NCBI RefSeq assembly: GCF_904424705.1
Contig: NZ_CAJGBF010000001.1
Location: forward strand, 1-64,000
Origin: Rossellomorea arthrocnemi
Lineage (GTDB): Bacteria > Bacillota > Bacilli > Bacillales > Bacillaceae_B
DNA length: 64,000 nucleotides
Direction of reading: 5' to 3'
Shown piece after piece: positions 16,972 to 26,263 of this stretch. The translations under genes were made by a program, and so were the position numbers. A model generated the notes under the pieces. The model ran no database searches. It was not told the DNA's origin and worked only from the letters and a program-made list of their open reading frames with translations. Every line of letters begins with the position of its first letter. Positions within the stretch are counted from its first letter, which is position 1.

Positions 16972-18330
16972 TCAAACGCCAGCCGCTTCTTTGGTAGTGA
17001 TGTCGATGGCTTCCGTCATGATTTCAATCATTTTCGCAAGTTCCGCTTCCGTTGTGGCAAGCGGGGGCATGAAGACGATGGTATCACCTATAGGACGGGT
17101 CAGCATTCCCAACTCACGCATTTTGATCGTCGTCCGATAGCCGACTCGTTCTTCCCACGGAAATGACTTTTTTGATGCTTTGTGTTGAACCAGTTCAATT
17201 CCGCAGATCATTCCAAGCTGCCTGATGCTGCTAACATGGGGATGATCGTTCAAAGGTGCCAATAGGGAGTGGATGATTTCTGTTTTCTCCTGCACTTTTC
17301 CAATCAGATTGTCCCTTTCATAGATTTCCAGATTCGCCAATGCAGCCGCACACCCCAGCTGGTTTCCTGTATAAGAATGACCGTGAAAAAAAGTCTTCAG
17401 TGATGTGTAGTCATCATAAAACGCTTCATAAATGTCTTCTGTTGTAAGGGTGGCAGCAATCGGCAGATATCCCCCAGTGATTCCTTTTGCCACTGTCATG
17501 ATATCAGGCTGCACATTTTCATGCTCAACGGCAAACATTTCCCCTGTCCTCCCGAAGCCGGTTGCTACCTCATCGACAATAAGCAGAATCTCATATTTCC
17601 GGCAAAGCTTTTCGACTCCCTTGAAGTATCCCTTCGGCATAATATTCATGCCGCCTGCACCCTGTATCAACGACTCCACTGTCATGCCGGCGACGTCTTG
17701 GTGATGCTCTTGTAATATCTCTTCCAATTCACTGAGAGCCTGATCCCGAATCTCTTCCTCCGTCGTTAAATCAGGGTGATGAGCAGTGTCAGGAAACGGA
17801 GCAACGAGTGAGTCAAACATAAGTGATTTATAAACACGATGAAAAATATCCACTTTCCCGACACTGATCGCTCCTACCGTATCACCATGGTACGCATTTT
17901 GAAGCGTGATAAACTTTTGTTTTTCAGGTCTTCCTTTATTTTGCCAGTATTGGTAAGCCATTTTAATAGCGATTTCAACCGAGGTTGCACCACTGTCTGA
18001 ATAAAAGACTCTCTTTAACCTTTCCGGTGAAAGTGACACCAGCTTTTCTGCTAATAATACGGATGGTACATTCGCGGCACCAAGCAAAGTGGAGTGAGCG
18101 ATTTTATCGAGCTGATCTTTGATCGCCTGATTGATTTCCTCATTGCGATGGCCGTGAACATTAAGCCAAAGAGACGAATAACCGTCAAGATATTCGCGGC
18201 CGTTGATGTCTCGTAAATATACACCCTCACCGCTCTCAATCACTAAAGGGTTCTCATCGTAATCCTTCATCTGCGTAAATGGAAGCCACATATATTGACT
18301 GCTCTTTTCAATTAGCTGCTGCTGATTCAC
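16972..18330 (-). CDS. bioA: Adenosylmethionine-8-amino-7-oxononanoate aminotransferase
   Basis: A 452-residue class III, PLP-dependent aminotransferase making 7,8-diaminopelargonate in biotin synthesis. Seen: substrate-side motif [12 protein letters not shown] at the N-terminus, [17 protein letters not shown] (PLP phosphate site), [14 protein letters not shown] with the PLP-binding aspartate, and the Schiff-base lysine in [18 protein letters not shown] start with AAAGGAGG 9 nt upstream. It overlaps the 3' end of bioD by 23 nt, so bioD-bioA are one operon. bioF and bioB are not in the window. Confidence 0.95.
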   Translation of the reverse strand: MNQQQLIEKSSQYMWLPFTQMKDYDENPLVIESGEGVYLRDINGREYLDGYSSLWLNVHGHRNEEINQAIKDQLDKIAHSTLLGAANVPSVLLAEKLVSLSPERLKRVFYSDSGATSVEIAIKMAYQYWQNKGRPEKQKFITLQNAYHGDTVGAISVGKVDIFHRVYKSLMFDSLVAPFPDTAHHPDLTTEEEIRDQALSELEEILQEHHQDVAGMTVESLIQGAGGMNIMPKGYFKGVEKLCRKYEILLIVDEVATGFGRTGEMFAVEHENVQPDIMTVAKGITGGYLPIAATLTTEDIYEAFYDDYTSLKTFFHGHSYTGNQLGCAAALANLEIYERDNLIGKVQEKTEIIHSLLAPLNDHPHVSSIRQLGMICGIELVQHKASKKSFPWEERVGYRTTIKMRELGMLTRPIGDTIVFMPPLATTEAELAKMIEIMTEAIDITTKEAAGV

Positions 18331-19033
18331 TTTGAACGTCCTCCTTTAACACTTCCATTTTCCAATTTTTAAATAAGTCTTTTACATTCAACTCATCCAT
18401 TGTATCCTGCGTCATGAAAGGAAGCATGCCAATTATGGGTACTTCTGTTATCCTTTCAATCATCCGTTTGTTGTCCTTTTCTATTTCCAGCATCTCATCT
18501 GGCGAAGTTTGATTCAGGACGATGCCTGCTATCTGAATATTTCGCTGTTTCAAAGCCATCACAGACAGAACTGTATGATTGATCGTACCCAGTCCGGCAC
18601 GTGCGACCAGAATGACCGGTAGAGACACTTGATCAATCAAATCTAATATTGTTGCCTCCTCGTTTAAAGGAACAATCAGACCCCCTGCCCCTTCTACAAG
18701 TAAAAGTTCATGGGCGTTCCTTAACTTCTTCACCTGCTCTAAAATCGGCTTAAGCTCTATCGACACACCGTCGATTGAAGCGGCAAGGTGAGGAGAGCTT
18801 GGCGTTTCTAATACGTATGTATTCACTTCTTCCCCAAACGTACATTTAGTGATCCTTTCATAGGATTCCATGTCAGGCGCAACCAATCTATCATTCTTCC
18901 TGATTGCCCCACTTTGCACAGGCTTATACGGAAACACATCGATGCCTTCTTCTAAAAAATACTTTACTATCAACCCTGTGGTTAGCGTTTTACCGATTTC
19001 CGTATCGGTTCCCGTGATAAAAAAACCTTTCAA
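18308..19033 (-). CDS. bioD: Dethiobiotin synthase
   Basis: A 241-residue ATP-dependent carboxylase closing the ureido ring of dethiobiotin. P-loop [12 protein letters not shown] at residues 5-16, second motif YKPVQSG, and [13 protein letters not shown], all typical of BioD. The start is TTG 19033, 4 nt after the SD AAAGGAGGAGG. The longer frame from 19099 would run through the BirA-type operator and has no SD. Upstream lies the shared regulatory region with bioY. The last 23 nt overlap bioA. Confidence 0.95.
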   Translation of the reverse strand: MKGFFITGTDTEIGKTLTTGLIVKYFLEEGIDVFPYKPVQSGAIRKNDRLVAPDMESYERITKCTFGEEVNTYVLETPSSPHLAASIDGVSIELKPILEQVKKLRNAHELLLVEGAGGLIVPLNEEATILDLIDQVSLPVILVARAGLGTINHTVLSVMALKQRNIQIAGIVLNQTSPDEMLEIEKDNKRMIERITEVPIIGMLPFMTQDTMDELNVKDLFKNWKMEVLKEDVQSESAAAN

Positions 19034-19049
19034 GTGTCCTCCTCCTTTT

Positions 19050-19090
19050 ATGTTAACCTTATTTACAAATTGGTTAACATTTAAGATAAT
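19050..19090. promoter_or_regulatory. BirA-type biotin operator and bioY promoter
   Basis: A perfect dyad ATGTTAACC (19050-19058) and GGTTAACAT (19072-19080) with a 13-bp spacer matches the biotin repressor half-sites of Firmicutes. It lies between divergent bioD and bioY. A plus-strand promoter TTTACA (19062-19067), 17-bp spacer, GATAAT (19085-19090) overlaps its right half, so bound BirA would shut bioY and probably bioDA. Confidence 0.85.
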
Positions 19091-19128
19091 ATCAATCATA
19101 CCACAGTTTTTAGGAGGAGAAAATCAAA

Positions 19129-19701
19129 ATGGGGAAAACAAGGGAATTAGTCTTATGTGGCCTTTTTGCAGCTTTAATGGCGGTGGGAGCGAATGTATCA
19201 CCATTTCTAATGATCGGGGGGATTCCGGTGACCCTTCAGCTAATGTTTGCCATCGTTGCCGGAGGGGTGCTCGGGAGCCGGGTAGGAGCGAAGGCAATGC
19301 TTGTGTATGTAGCACTGGGATTGATCGGTACACCGGTCTTTGCACAGTTTAAAGGAGGTCCTTCAAGTATACTCAGTCCTACCTTTGGATTTGTTTTATC
19401 GTTTATAGTGGTTGCATTCATAGTGGGGATGATCCTGACAAGGAACCGTACATTTCAAGGATATGTTATGGCAGGGATCGCTGCCATATTGTTCAATTAT
19501 ATAATCGGCACGAATTTCATGTACCTGGCACTTACCTTATGGGCAGATGCACCAAGTGGATTCAGCTACACGGTTGCCTGGGGCTGGATGGTGGCGTACC
19601 TGCCGTTGGATGTAATCGTAACCGGTGTGTCAATGGTGGTTCTACAGCGATTGTATAAGTTGGCTCCCTTCAGGAACGTTCGCCCTTCTTTTCATAAGTA
19701 G
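19129..19701 (+). CDS. bioY: Biotin transporter BioY
   Basis: A 190-residue membrane protein, the substrate-binding S component for biotin uptake. Six membrane helices. Family motifs are IGGIPVTLQLMFAIVAGGVLGSRVGA and the glycine-rich GLIGTPVFAQFKGGPSSILSPTFGF. A strong SD (GGAGGAG) precedes ATG 19129. Control by BirA is expected from the operator upstream. EcfA/T energising genes are not nearby, so it would use a shared ECF module or act alone. Confidence 0.95.
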   Translation: MGKTRELVLCGLFAALMAVGANVSPFLMIGGIPVTLQLMFAIVAGGVLGSRVGAKAMLVYVALGLIGTPVFAQFKGGPSSILSPTFGFVLSFIVVAFIVGMILTRNRTFQGYVMAGIAAILFNYIIGTNFMYLALTLWADAPSGFSYTVAWGWMVAYLPLDVIVTGVSMVVLQRLYKLAPFRNVRPSFHK

Positions 19702-19720
19702 ATTTATAGAGTGCTATGAT

Positions 19721-19756
19721 TCAGCAGCTGATATTACCGGAATATTCAGCTGCTGA
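19721..19756. terminator. Stem-loop after bioY
   Basis: TCAGCAGCTGATATT / AATATTCAGCTGCTGA, a long imperfect palindrome 19 nt after bioY. It has no good T-run, so it may protect the 3' end rather than terminate. Confidence 0.5.
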
Positions 19757-19770
19757 ATCTATTCAAAAAA

Positions 19771-19805
19771 AACATCAGACACCTTCAAAAGGTATCTGAT
19801 GTTTC
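19771..19805. terminator. Bidirectional terminator between bioY and panE
   Basis: AACATCAGACACCTT / AAGGTATCTGATGTT with one mismatch and loop CAAA. An A-run on the left serves minus-strand panE, and TTTCCC follows on the right. Confidence 0.75.
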
Positions 19806-19811
19806 CCACTC

Positions 19812-20729
19812 TCATTGACTCGCAATCTCATAAATCTTCAAATTCCCATAAATCAACCGCAAATCAGGAGCCTTAACTCCCTGACCCTCTGCTGCCTCCA
19901 ATAAATAACCGTACAAATGATCGGCTTCCACAGAAAGATTTTTCTCCATATCACGCTGCAAGGAAGATTTCATGGTATAACCCATTCCTCTGATTTTATC
20001 ATATAGAGCATCTTCTATATGATCTGCAAGGGGGGCTTCGAGGTTCCTCATAACCGTTGCAGCCTGTGATAGGACTGCTTTGATTCTGTCGGCTCCTTCA
20101 TCGGTCTCTCTAATTGGACCGATTGGTGAACGATAAAGGGACGTAACCCCTGAAAGAGTCGTGATAAAGAGATATTTATGCCACATTTCCTGCTCGATGG
20201 TATCGGATAAACGGAAGTTCGCTTTCGTTCCTGAGAAAGCTTCTTCAAGCTTGGTGATCCTTGTGGTTCTTTCTCCATTTCTCTCACCAAACACCAGATC
20301 ATGGATAGGACTTGTCTGAATGACTTTCCCTGCTTCCCCCAGTGTTGACTCAACAAAGCATAAACCACCTAACACTTTTTCTTCCCCAAAGGCTTCAACC
20401 AGAACATCCACGTGGGACATTCCGTTTAACAACGGAAGGATCATCGTGTCCTCTCCAACAAAAGGCTCTAGACTATCAATGGCCCCTTTTAGATGATAGG
20501 CCTTGGTGGATAATATGACGGCATCAAAAGGATCTGCTTTTTCTTCTGCTTTAAGAGTTTTCGGCTGACATTTAAAATCGCCATGGACGCTTTCGATTTG
20601 CAATCCATGTTCTCTCAGCTGATGTGCCCTCCTTTCCCGGACAAGAAAAGTGACGTCCTCACCATTCTCTATCAATCTACCTCCGAAGTAACCCCCGACG
20701 GCACCTGCACCTACCACTAAAATCCTCAT
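19812..20729 (-). CDS. panE: 2-dehydropantoate 2-reductase family protein
   Basis: About 305 residues of the PanE/ApbA family, which reduces ketopantoate to pantoate with NADPH for coenzyme A synthesis. The N-terminal Rossmann motif is VVGAGAVGGYFGGRL. DAVILSTKAYHL, and the catalytic lysine and glutamate region MWHKYLFITTLSGVTSL, are present; the C-terminal helical domain contains SSLQRDMEK. The ATG 20729 has GGAGG 8 nt upstream. panB/panC/panD are not adjacent, so it may be one of several PanE paralogues. Confidence 0.85.
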   Translation of the reverse strand: MRILVVGAGAVGGYFGGRLIENGEDVTFLVRERRAHQLREHGLQIESVHGDFKCQPKTLKAEEKADPFDAVILSTKAYHLKGAIDSLEPFVGEDTMILPLLNGMSHVDVLVEAFGEEKVLGGLCFVESTLGEAGKVIQTSPIHDLVFGERNGERTTRITKLEEAFSGTKANFRLSDTIEQEMWHKYLFITTLSGVTSLYRSPIGPIRETDEGADRIKAVLSQAATVMRNLEAPLADHIEDALYDKIRGMGYTMKSSLQRDMEKNLSVEADHLYGYLLEAAEGQGVKAPDLRLIYGNLKIYEIASQ

Positions 20730-20803
20730 TCCATCCGCCTCCATTTCTGTTCTATCTTCCACTTCATTGTCCGATATGAAAGCGGATAAATCAAAGATTT
20801 TGA

Positions 20804-21412
20804 TTAATACATCAATCCGTAAATCAAAAATCTCTCATACTCATTCTGTTCAAACTCCCCTGTTAAAGAAACCTCTTTTCGCAGCTGGAATAACGGATGA
20901 TCCTCCAAATAATGAACATAGTCATCTGAACTGTAATACAAAATAATTTCGATGTCCCGGGGATAGGATTCCACTGATAGGAGAATATTGTTGATGACTT
21001 TCATAAAAATTTGGACAGAGAACGGATTAAAAAAATAGAAGCGGTTGTCTTTCGGATGAATATCATAGTCCTCTGCCAGGCAATGGCGGAAAGAAATAGA
21101 GCCGGTCTTGATATTCACTTTCTCACGGTAGGTTGAGAGGTTTTTCATACTATCCTCAACAAACGTATCGTTCATTTCCACCCCGACAACAATTGATTGA
21201 AAAAGATAATGAATGAAAAAGTTCAATCGCCCTTTACCACATCCGAAATCGACCACTTGATCACTGCTTTTCAGTTCATATTGCTGAAATAACTCTTCAA
21301 GTGCCGCGTAGGGTGTAGGTTCATAGCGATGATAATGAAAGGATCTGTGAAACCCTATTTGACGTTCTCCCGTCTTAATATTCAATACAGTATCATAGTC
21401 ATGTACTTTCAT
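20804..21412 (-). CDS. Class I SAM-dependent methyltransferase
   Basis: A 202-residue protein with the SAM-binding motif I VVDFGCGKGRLNFFIHYLF (about residues 65-83). Acidic VGVEMND follows as motif II, and a FYFFNPFS segment is the probable motif IV. The substrate is unknown. ATG 21412 has AAGGAG 7 nt upstream and is preferred to the more distal in-frame start. Monocistronic by spacing; a MITE-like element lies upstream. Confidence 0.8.
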   Translation of the reverse strand: MKVHDYDTVLNIKTGERQIGFHRSFHYHRYEPTPYAALEELFQQYELKSSDQVVDFGCGKGRLNFFIHYLFQSIVVGVEMNDTFVEDSMKNLSTYREKVNIKTGSISFRHCLAEDYDIHPKDNRFYFFNPFSVQIFMKVINNILLSVESYPRDIEIILYYSSDDYVHYLEDHPLFQLRKEVSLTGEFEQNEYERFLIYGLMY

Positions 21413-21490
21413 TTTGATCTCCTTATCGAACCTGCTGTATGTATACACCATCTATCGTACCACGATTAATCATACCTTCATAAAAATAAC

Positions 21491-21870
21491 AAGAGGCTGG
21501 GACATAACTAAATCGATCCAATCTAAAGTCAATAAACTAGTCTTTAGAATCAGTTGTTACACCGCTGGCCGATTTCGTGCAAGACTGCGCTTTTTTCCTC
21601 GGGCGAAAGGCGAGCCTCCTCCTTTCCTCAAGATGTCCAGCTACATGGCTTAGGTCCTCAAGCTCATAAGTCAATCCTACCAAAAAGGAAAAAACGCGCC
21701 TTTCCGGAGTCTCGTCTTCTCACTCCAATCAACAACAAAAATCAGCCATATACACGAGGTAAGCAATATTAAAAATAATAAAAAATCCGAACGATTTCGA
21801 TTTTCATAAAAGAATGTCGAATAATCGAGCGGATTTTTCTTTGACTAAAACACTTTTGTCTCAACCTCTT
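21491..21870. mobile_element. 380-bp MITE-like composite repeat
   Basis: Terminal inverted repeats AAGAGGCTGGGACA (left) and, inverted, AAGAGGTTGAGACA (right) match at 12 of 14 positions. No ORF of its own. Inside are a diverged copy of the 124-bp repeat core (GTCCAGCTAC...CATAAGTC...CGCCTTTCCGG) and, at the right end, an imperfect hairpin AAAATCCGAACGATT / AATCGAGCGGATTTTT followed by GACTAAAACACTTTTGTCTC. The right end is 16 bp from the feoB stop and may terminate feo transcription. A second copy is at 61022-61430. Confidence 0.75.
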
Positions 21871-21885
21871 GTTTTTTCAATTGTT

Positions 21886-23289
21886 TTACACCCAACCCAA
21901 TGCTCTAACAACGGTAGCTACTAAAAATGTAACCCCGATAGCAATCGCAGTCGGGATTGCAAAGGACATGAACGTCCATTTCTTGCTTTTTGTTTCCTTG
22001 TAAATATTCACAAGGGTCGTTCCGCAAGGGAAGTGAAGGAGTGAAAAGAGCATCATATTCAGTGCCGTTAACCACGTCCATCCGTGACTGACGAAAACCG
22101 CTTTTAGTTCAGTCAAATCATCAAGCTCCAGCATCGCCCCTTGAGACAGATAAGCCATGATTAAGATGGGAACGACAATTTCGTTTGCCGGAAGCCCGAT
22201 AATAAAGGCCGCCATGATGAACCCATCCATTCCAAGTGCTTGCCCGAATGGATCAAGGAAATTAACGAAATGCATGAGAATGCTTGTGTCACCGATGGTA
22301 ATATTGGCGATGATCCAGGTAATGATTGACGCAGGTGCTGCCACGATCACGGCTCTCTTTAAAACGTACCATGATTTATCAATACTTGAACGTAATACTG
22401 TATTCCAGATTTTCGGACGACGATATGGTGGTAACTCGAGCGTATAATGAGTCGGAACTCCTTTAAGGGCTGTTTTGGAGAGTATCCACGATACGGAAAT
22501 TGTGACGACAATCCCGACCAACACCATGGTCATGACCATTCCTGCAGTCACAAGGGAAGCCATCCCCCCGGCATATCCGGCTGCCATGAATAAAGAAGCA
22601 AGTAGAATCAACGTCGGCCATCGTCCATTACAAGGAACAAAGTTATTCGTCAGGATCGCAAGCATTCTCTCCCTCGGTGATTCGATGATTCTCGTCGACA
22701 TGATGGCGGCAGCGTTACAGCCAAAGCCCATCGCCATTGTCAAAGACTGCTTCCCATGACCTCCCGCTTTCTTAAAGAGTCGGTCCATGTTGAATGCTAC
22801 CCTCGGCAAATACCCATAATTCTCCAGAAGTGCAAAGGCAGGAAAGAAAATGGCCATCGGTGGAAGCATGACGCTGATTACCCAGCCAGTACCTCTGAAG
22901 AAGCCGAGTACCAGCACTCCGTGAAGCCAGGCAGGTGCATGCATGGCATTAAAGAGTTGAGTCAGCTGTCCTTCCATCCAGGCAAATCCCTGTGCCAGCA
23001 TGCTGGATGGGACGTTCGCCCCGGCGATTGTCAGATAAAAAACCGCACCAAGCAGGGCAAGCATGATAGGGAACCCCCATATCGGTGAAGTTAACACTTT
23101 ATCCAACTTTTCGGAATGGATTCTTTCTTTGTTTTTGTATTTAACGACTTCTTGGCAGATTCCTCTGCTCGTGGAGTAAATATTTTCTACAATTTCATCC
23201 CGAAGGTTGTCACTTGACATCCCTTTAGCATGATTAAATAAATACGCCAGACCCTGATCTCCCTCATGTGGTTGCATTGACTGAGACAT
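21886..23289 (-). CDS. feoB: FeoB membrane domain (ferrous iron permease), separate gene
   Basis: About 467 residues corresponding to the C-terminal permease part of FeoB. Roughly ten membrane helices form two gate domains. The conserved segments GFGCNAAAIMSTR, RMLAILTNNFVPCNGRWPTLI, LPPYRRPKIW and GLPANEIVVPIL are present. The N-terminal G domain is absent and is encoded by the preceding gene, whose end overlaps this start by 26 nt in another frame. ATG 23289 has a strong SD (GGGAGGAGG, 8 nt), so this is an independently translated subunit rather than a recent frameshift. Confidence 0.88.
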   Translation of the reverse strand: MSQSMQPHEGDQGLAYLFNHAKGMSSDNLRDEIVENIYSTSRGICQEVVKYKNKERIHSEKLDKVLTSPIWGFPIMLALLGAVFYLTIAGANVPSSMLAQGFAWMEGQLTQLFNAMHAPAWLHGVLVLGFFRGTGWVISVMLPPMAIFFPAFALLENYGYLPRVAFNMDRLFKKAGGHGKQSLTMAMGFGCNAAAIMSTRIIESPRERMLAILTNNFVPCNGRWPTLILLASLFMAAGYAGGMASLVTAGMVMTMVLVGIVVTISVSWILSKTALKGVPTHYTLELPPYRRPKIWNTVLRSSIDKSWYVLKRAVIVAAPASIITWIIANITIGDTSILMHFVNFLDPFGQALGMDGFIMAAFIIGLPANEIVVPILIMAYLSQGAMLELDDLTELKAVFVSHGWTWLTALNMMLFSLLHFPCGTTLVNIYKETKSKKWTFMSFAIPTAIAIGVTFLVATVVRALGWV

Positions 23290-23989
23290 TGGAGAATCCT
23301 CCTCCCTTTCGTTCCCTCCGGAAGTAATCATTCAACGAGTTGAGTATGCTTTCATCTCCGTCTAACAAACGCAGGGAAATCCATCGAATCGGAAACTCAT
23401 CCCCAATCAGCTGCCGTACCTTAGGAGCCAGCTCTTCAATTTTTGCTTCAATATCACTTGAGTACCCCATGCGATATGGCGTAGTGGGCACATTTCCTTT
23501 TGCCATTTCATGGACGGTATCCAATAATTCGTTGATGCCCGTTTTATTTCTTGCCGATATCTTCACAACAGGGACACCAAGCTTTTTGCGGAGTACCTCA
23601 CTATTCACTTCGATCCCTTTTTTCTTTGCTTCATCCATTAAATTGAGGACTACGATCACTCTATCTGTCATTTCCATAACCTGAAGAGCGAGGTTCATAT
23701 TTCTCTCAAGGGACGTTGCGTCCAGTACTACAAGTGTCACATCCGGTTTGTCAAAGATAATGTAATCCCTCGCCACTTCTTCATCCGCTGAATTGGAATA
23801 GAGGGAGTAGGTCCCTGGCAGATCGACAATAGTGAAATCCGTCCCATTGTGCTTGAACTCACCTTCTGCGTGAATGACCGTTTTACCAGGCCAGTTCCCT
23901 GTGTGCTGCCGTAAACCCGTCAACAGATTGAATAATGTACTTTTCCCTGTATTCGGATTTCCAGCAAGAGCAATTCTGTAAGATCCCAT
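23264..23989 (-). CDS. FeoB small GTPase domain protein
   Basis: A 241-residue soluble protein equal to the N-terminal part of FeoB. The G domain (about 1-165) has G1 GNPNTGKST, switch region HTGNWPGKTV, G3 DLPGTYSL and G4 NLMDEAKKKG. A GDI-like helical region (about 170-235, WISLRLLDGDES) follows. It lacks the membrane domain, which is the next gene. ATG 23989 has AGGAGG 8 nt upstream. It lies 1 nt from feoA. It presumably binds the membrane subunit and opens Fe(II) transport in a GTP-dependent way. Confidence 0.9.
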   Translation of the reverse strand: MGSYRIALAGNPNTGKSTLFNLLTGLRQHTGNWPGKTVIHAEGEFKHNGTDFTIVDLPGTYSLYSNSADEEVARDYIIFDKPDVTLVVLDATSLERNMNLALQVMEMTDRVIVVLNLMDEAKKKGIEVNSEVLRKKLGVPVVKISARNKTGINELLDTVHEMAKGNVPTTPYRMGYSSDIEAKIEELAPKVRQLIGDEFPIRWISLRLLDGDESILNSLNDYFRRERKGGGFSNVSVNATT

Positions 23990-23990
23990 T

Positions 23991-24242
23991 TTACGCACCT
24001 CCTAATTTCTTAACATGAATCCTTGAACTTTCTTCTTTCCGTAGTGCAATCGTGGTGTCACTCACCCGAAAGGCCATAGGATCACCCAGCGGACTTTTTT
24101 GAATGACCGCAACCTCGGACCCCTTCACAAATCCTAAATCCAATAATCTTCTCCTCATCGTACCCTCTAATGATAATGATGTTATAAGAACGCGGTCTCC
24201 TGGCTTACACTCTGAGAGAAGCAACGTTTTGACTTCGGACAT
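23991..24242 (-). CDS. feoA: FeoA ferrous iron transport protein
   Basis: An 83-residue SH3-like protein (LSECKPGDRVLITSL, RRRLLDLGFVKGSEV, DPMAFRVSDTTIALRKEES) typical of FeoA, a cytoplasmic partner of FeoB. SD GGAGG 8 nt before the ATG. First gene of the feoA-GTPase-permease operon. Confidence 0.92.
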   Translation of the reverse strand: MSEVKTLLLSECKPGDRVLITSLSLEGTMRRRLLDLGFVKGSEVAVIQKSPLGDPMAFRVSDTTIALRKEESSRIHVKKLGGA

Positions 24243-24310
24243 GTTTCATTCCTCCGGTAAATTATATTGTCTTTATATTAAAAAGTTTCCCTAATGCAAA
24301 TTATATGTTC

Positions 24311-24340
24311 ATCTTATTCCCTTTACCCCCAAAATGTCAA
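24311..24340 (-). promoter_or_regulatory. Promoter of the feo operon
   Basis: Minus-strand TTGACA (24335-24340) and TAAGAT (24311-24316) with an 18-bp spacer, about 70 nt upstream of feoA. I see no clear Fur box overlapping it. Confidence 0.6.
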
Positions 24341-24410
24341 ACAAAGTTTATTTATTTTAAGGATTTTTTGAAGGGACGCACTCATATTGCTTATCTATTA
24401 CCAATGACAA

Positions 24411-24440
24411 AAAAGGTATCTGGCTGACAGATACCTTTTC
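24411..24440 (-). terminator. Terminator after the GNAT gene
   Basis: AAAAGGTATCTG / ACAGATACCTTTT stem with A-run on the left (T-run for the minus strand). It ends the gene at 24471. Confidence 0.85.
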
Positions 24441-24470
24441 ACAATTTCCCTATTGAGTATATTGCATCTT

Positions 24471-25019
24471 CTAACCGAGATAGCCCAGTAAATCCAGTTC
24501 CCCCTCATTCCATTCCTTCTCACCGACTGATTTAATCATTAGTTCTGGAATAAGTTCATAACCGATTCCTCTTGTAGTTAGATTCCTATCATTGATTTTT
24601 AACCATTTGCATCGGTTTTGAACGGTTTTGAATCCATTTCTTTCATATAAGTCACCCTGATCAGCAAATAACACGATAAAATCGATATCACGATTCCGGC
24701 AAAACTTGTCTGATTCCAAAAGTAAGCGGGAACCGATTCCCTGAGACCGCATTTCTGAGGATACACATACATCGATGAGACTTAATACGTTGATCGCTTT
24801 CCCTTGTAGATTCATCACTCGTAAGTCACATGCAGTATGCCCCACCAAACGACTATGGTTGTATGCCAGGAATCTAAAATGGGGCATCTGTTTAAAATAA
24901 ATCCTATCCTCAGGATAATCCTCTCCGAAGCATTCACATAATAATGGTTGGAGGTGATGGCGGATTTCTTCGTTTAGATCGAACTCAAACACTGTTTTGA
25001 TTTGAATATCCTTATCCAT
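24471..25019 (-). CDS. GNAT family N-acetyltransferase
   Basis: 182 residues with the GNAT acetyl-CoA loop SSEMRSQGIGSRLLLES (motif A, Q/RxxGxG/A) at about 89-105, preceded by the NVLSLIDVCV strand and followed by FIVLFADQGDLYERNGFKTV (motif B). Substrate unknown; GCN5-like proteins with this layout are often near AAC-like acetyltransferases. SD AAAGGGG precedes ATG. Terminated at 24411-24440. Confidence 0.85.
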   Translation of the reverse strand: MDKDIQIKTVFEFDLNEEIRHHLQPLLCECFGEDYPEDRIYFKQMPHFRFLAYNHSRLVGHTACDLRVMNLQGKAINVLSLIDVCVSSEMRSQGIGSRLLLESDKFCRNRDIDFIVLFADQGDLYERNGFKTVQNRCKWLKINDRNLTTRGIGYELIPELMIKSVGEKEWNEGELDLLGYLG

Positions 25020-25067
25020 TATTCGTTCCCCTTTGTCTATTGACTCTGTCTGTATTTACGATCAATC

Positions 25068-25358
25068 TTATTTCTTCACAGGCTTTAAGATTGTTCTTTG
25101 CAAAGGGACGCCACCCATTGAAACATTCCGTTCAATGAACAAATAAGGTAAGCCATCTACAATAAATTTCCTGTTCCCCATGTATTTCACCTGTTTTCCC
25201 TTTCCTTCAAGTTCTGTTTCGATGGCCGCGATGTATTCTTTTTCTTTGAAATAACGTTCTTCAAAATCGATTTGAATATGCCCTTTTCTATAACCCATCA
25301 GCCAATTAAATAGAAGGAGAGCCCCAATCCCTGCAAGTGTGCCCCAGATAATTCCCAT
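25068..25358 (-). CDS. Small membrane-anchored protein of unknown function
   Basis: 96 residues: one N-terminal membrane helix (about 3-20), then a cytoplasmic-type alpha/beta tail (FEERYFKEKEYIAAIETELEGKG...KFIVDGLPYLFIERNVSMGGVPLQRTILKP). SD AAAGGAG precedes ATG. It ends 48 nt before the GNAT gene, so they may be co-transcribed. No family recognised. Confidence 0.65.
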   Translation of the reverse strand: MGIIWGTLAGIGALLLFNWLMGYRKGHIQIDFEERYFKEKEYIAAIETELEGKGKQVKYMGNRKFIVDGLPYLFIERNVSMGGVPLQRTILKPVKK

Positions 25359-25536
25359 ACCCCAACATCTCCTTTTTAGATACTCTTACTTCTTTACGGG
25401 TGAGGTTGGCCATTTGTTTCACTTCCAATCAATTGTTCAGGGAAAAAGAATTACTCAAGACACATTACATGATTAACCTTCTGAACCTGTGGTAAGTTAA
25501 ACATGTTGGAATTAATGGATAAGGAGTGAATGTTCG

Positions 25537-26211
25537 ATGTCTAATAAAGATCAAATCAAGCAAGACATTTTAGATGCTTACCATTTCAGACATGCAACCA
25601 AGGAATTCGACCCAGATAAGAAAGTATCCGATGACGATTTCAGATTCATTATGGAAACGGGTAGACTGTCACCGAGCTCATTCGGGTTTGAACCATGGAG
25701 ATTTGTGGTTGTCCAAAATTCTGAACTGAGAGAAAAGATCAAGAACACTGCATGGGGAGCGTACGGAAAACTGCCGGAAGCCAGTCATTTCGTCGTGATT
25801 CTGGCAAGGACAAAGAAAGATACGAAATACGATTCAGACTACTTACAAGATCATTTCAAAAATAAAAAGAACATGCCAGAGGATCATTTGGCAAAATACT
25901 TAGAACGAATCGAACAGTTCCAGAAGGTTGACTTCGATTTACTTGAAGGTGATCGCCCCCTATACGACTGGGCCGGTAAGCAGACCTATCTAGCCCTTGG
26001 GAATATGATGACCGCGGCTGCCCAAATCGGTGTCGATTCCTGTCCGATTGAAGGCTTTGATATTGAAAAAATGAATACATTATTGGATGAGGAAGGCCTT
26101 CTCGAAGACGGCAGCTTCATGATTTCCGTCATGGTCGCATTCGGATATCGTGTCAAGGAACCAGCTCCGAAAACACGTCGTCCTTATGAAGATATCGTGA
26201 AGTTTGTTTAA
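25537..26211 (+). CDS. NAD(P)H-dependent nitroreductase (NfsB/YfkO-like)
   Basis: A 224-residue FMN oxidoreductase of the nitroreductase superfamily. N-terminal FMN-phosphate site in YHFRHATKEFDP, the SSFGFEPWRFVVVQN motif, and the C-terminal CPIEGFDIEKMN and MVAFGYR segments. Length matches B. subtilis YfkO. The enzyme reduces nitroaromatics or quinones. SD AAGGAG about 10 nt before ATG. Monocistronic and closed by a terminator. Confidence 0.9.
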   Translation: MSNKDQIKQDILDAYHFRHATKEFDPDKKVSDDDFRFIMETGRLSPSSFGFEPWRFVVVQNSELREKIKNTAWGAYGKLPEASHFVVILARTKKDTKYDSDYLQDHFKNKKNMPEDHLAKYLERIEQFQKVDFDLLEGDRPLYDWAGKQTYLALGNMMTAAAQIGVDSCPIEGFDIEKMNTLLDEEGLLEDGSFMISVMVAFGYRVKEPAPKTRRPYEDIVKFV

Positions 26212-26214
26212 AGC

Positions 26215-26253
26215 AAAAATGACCCCGGTTCAAAATCACCGCGGGTCATTTTT
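26215..26253. terminator. Bidirectional terminator
   Basis: AAAAATGACCC(CGG) / (CCG)GGGTCATTTTT, an 11-14 bp stem between the nitroreductase gene and the convergent C45 gene. Confidence 0.88.
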
Positions 26254-26263
26254 AAATGCTGGT

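Noticed and set aside
24171..24186. Fur-box-like TGATAATGATGTTATA
   Set aside because: It lies inside feoA coding sequence and only one half matches; no Fur site at the promoter.
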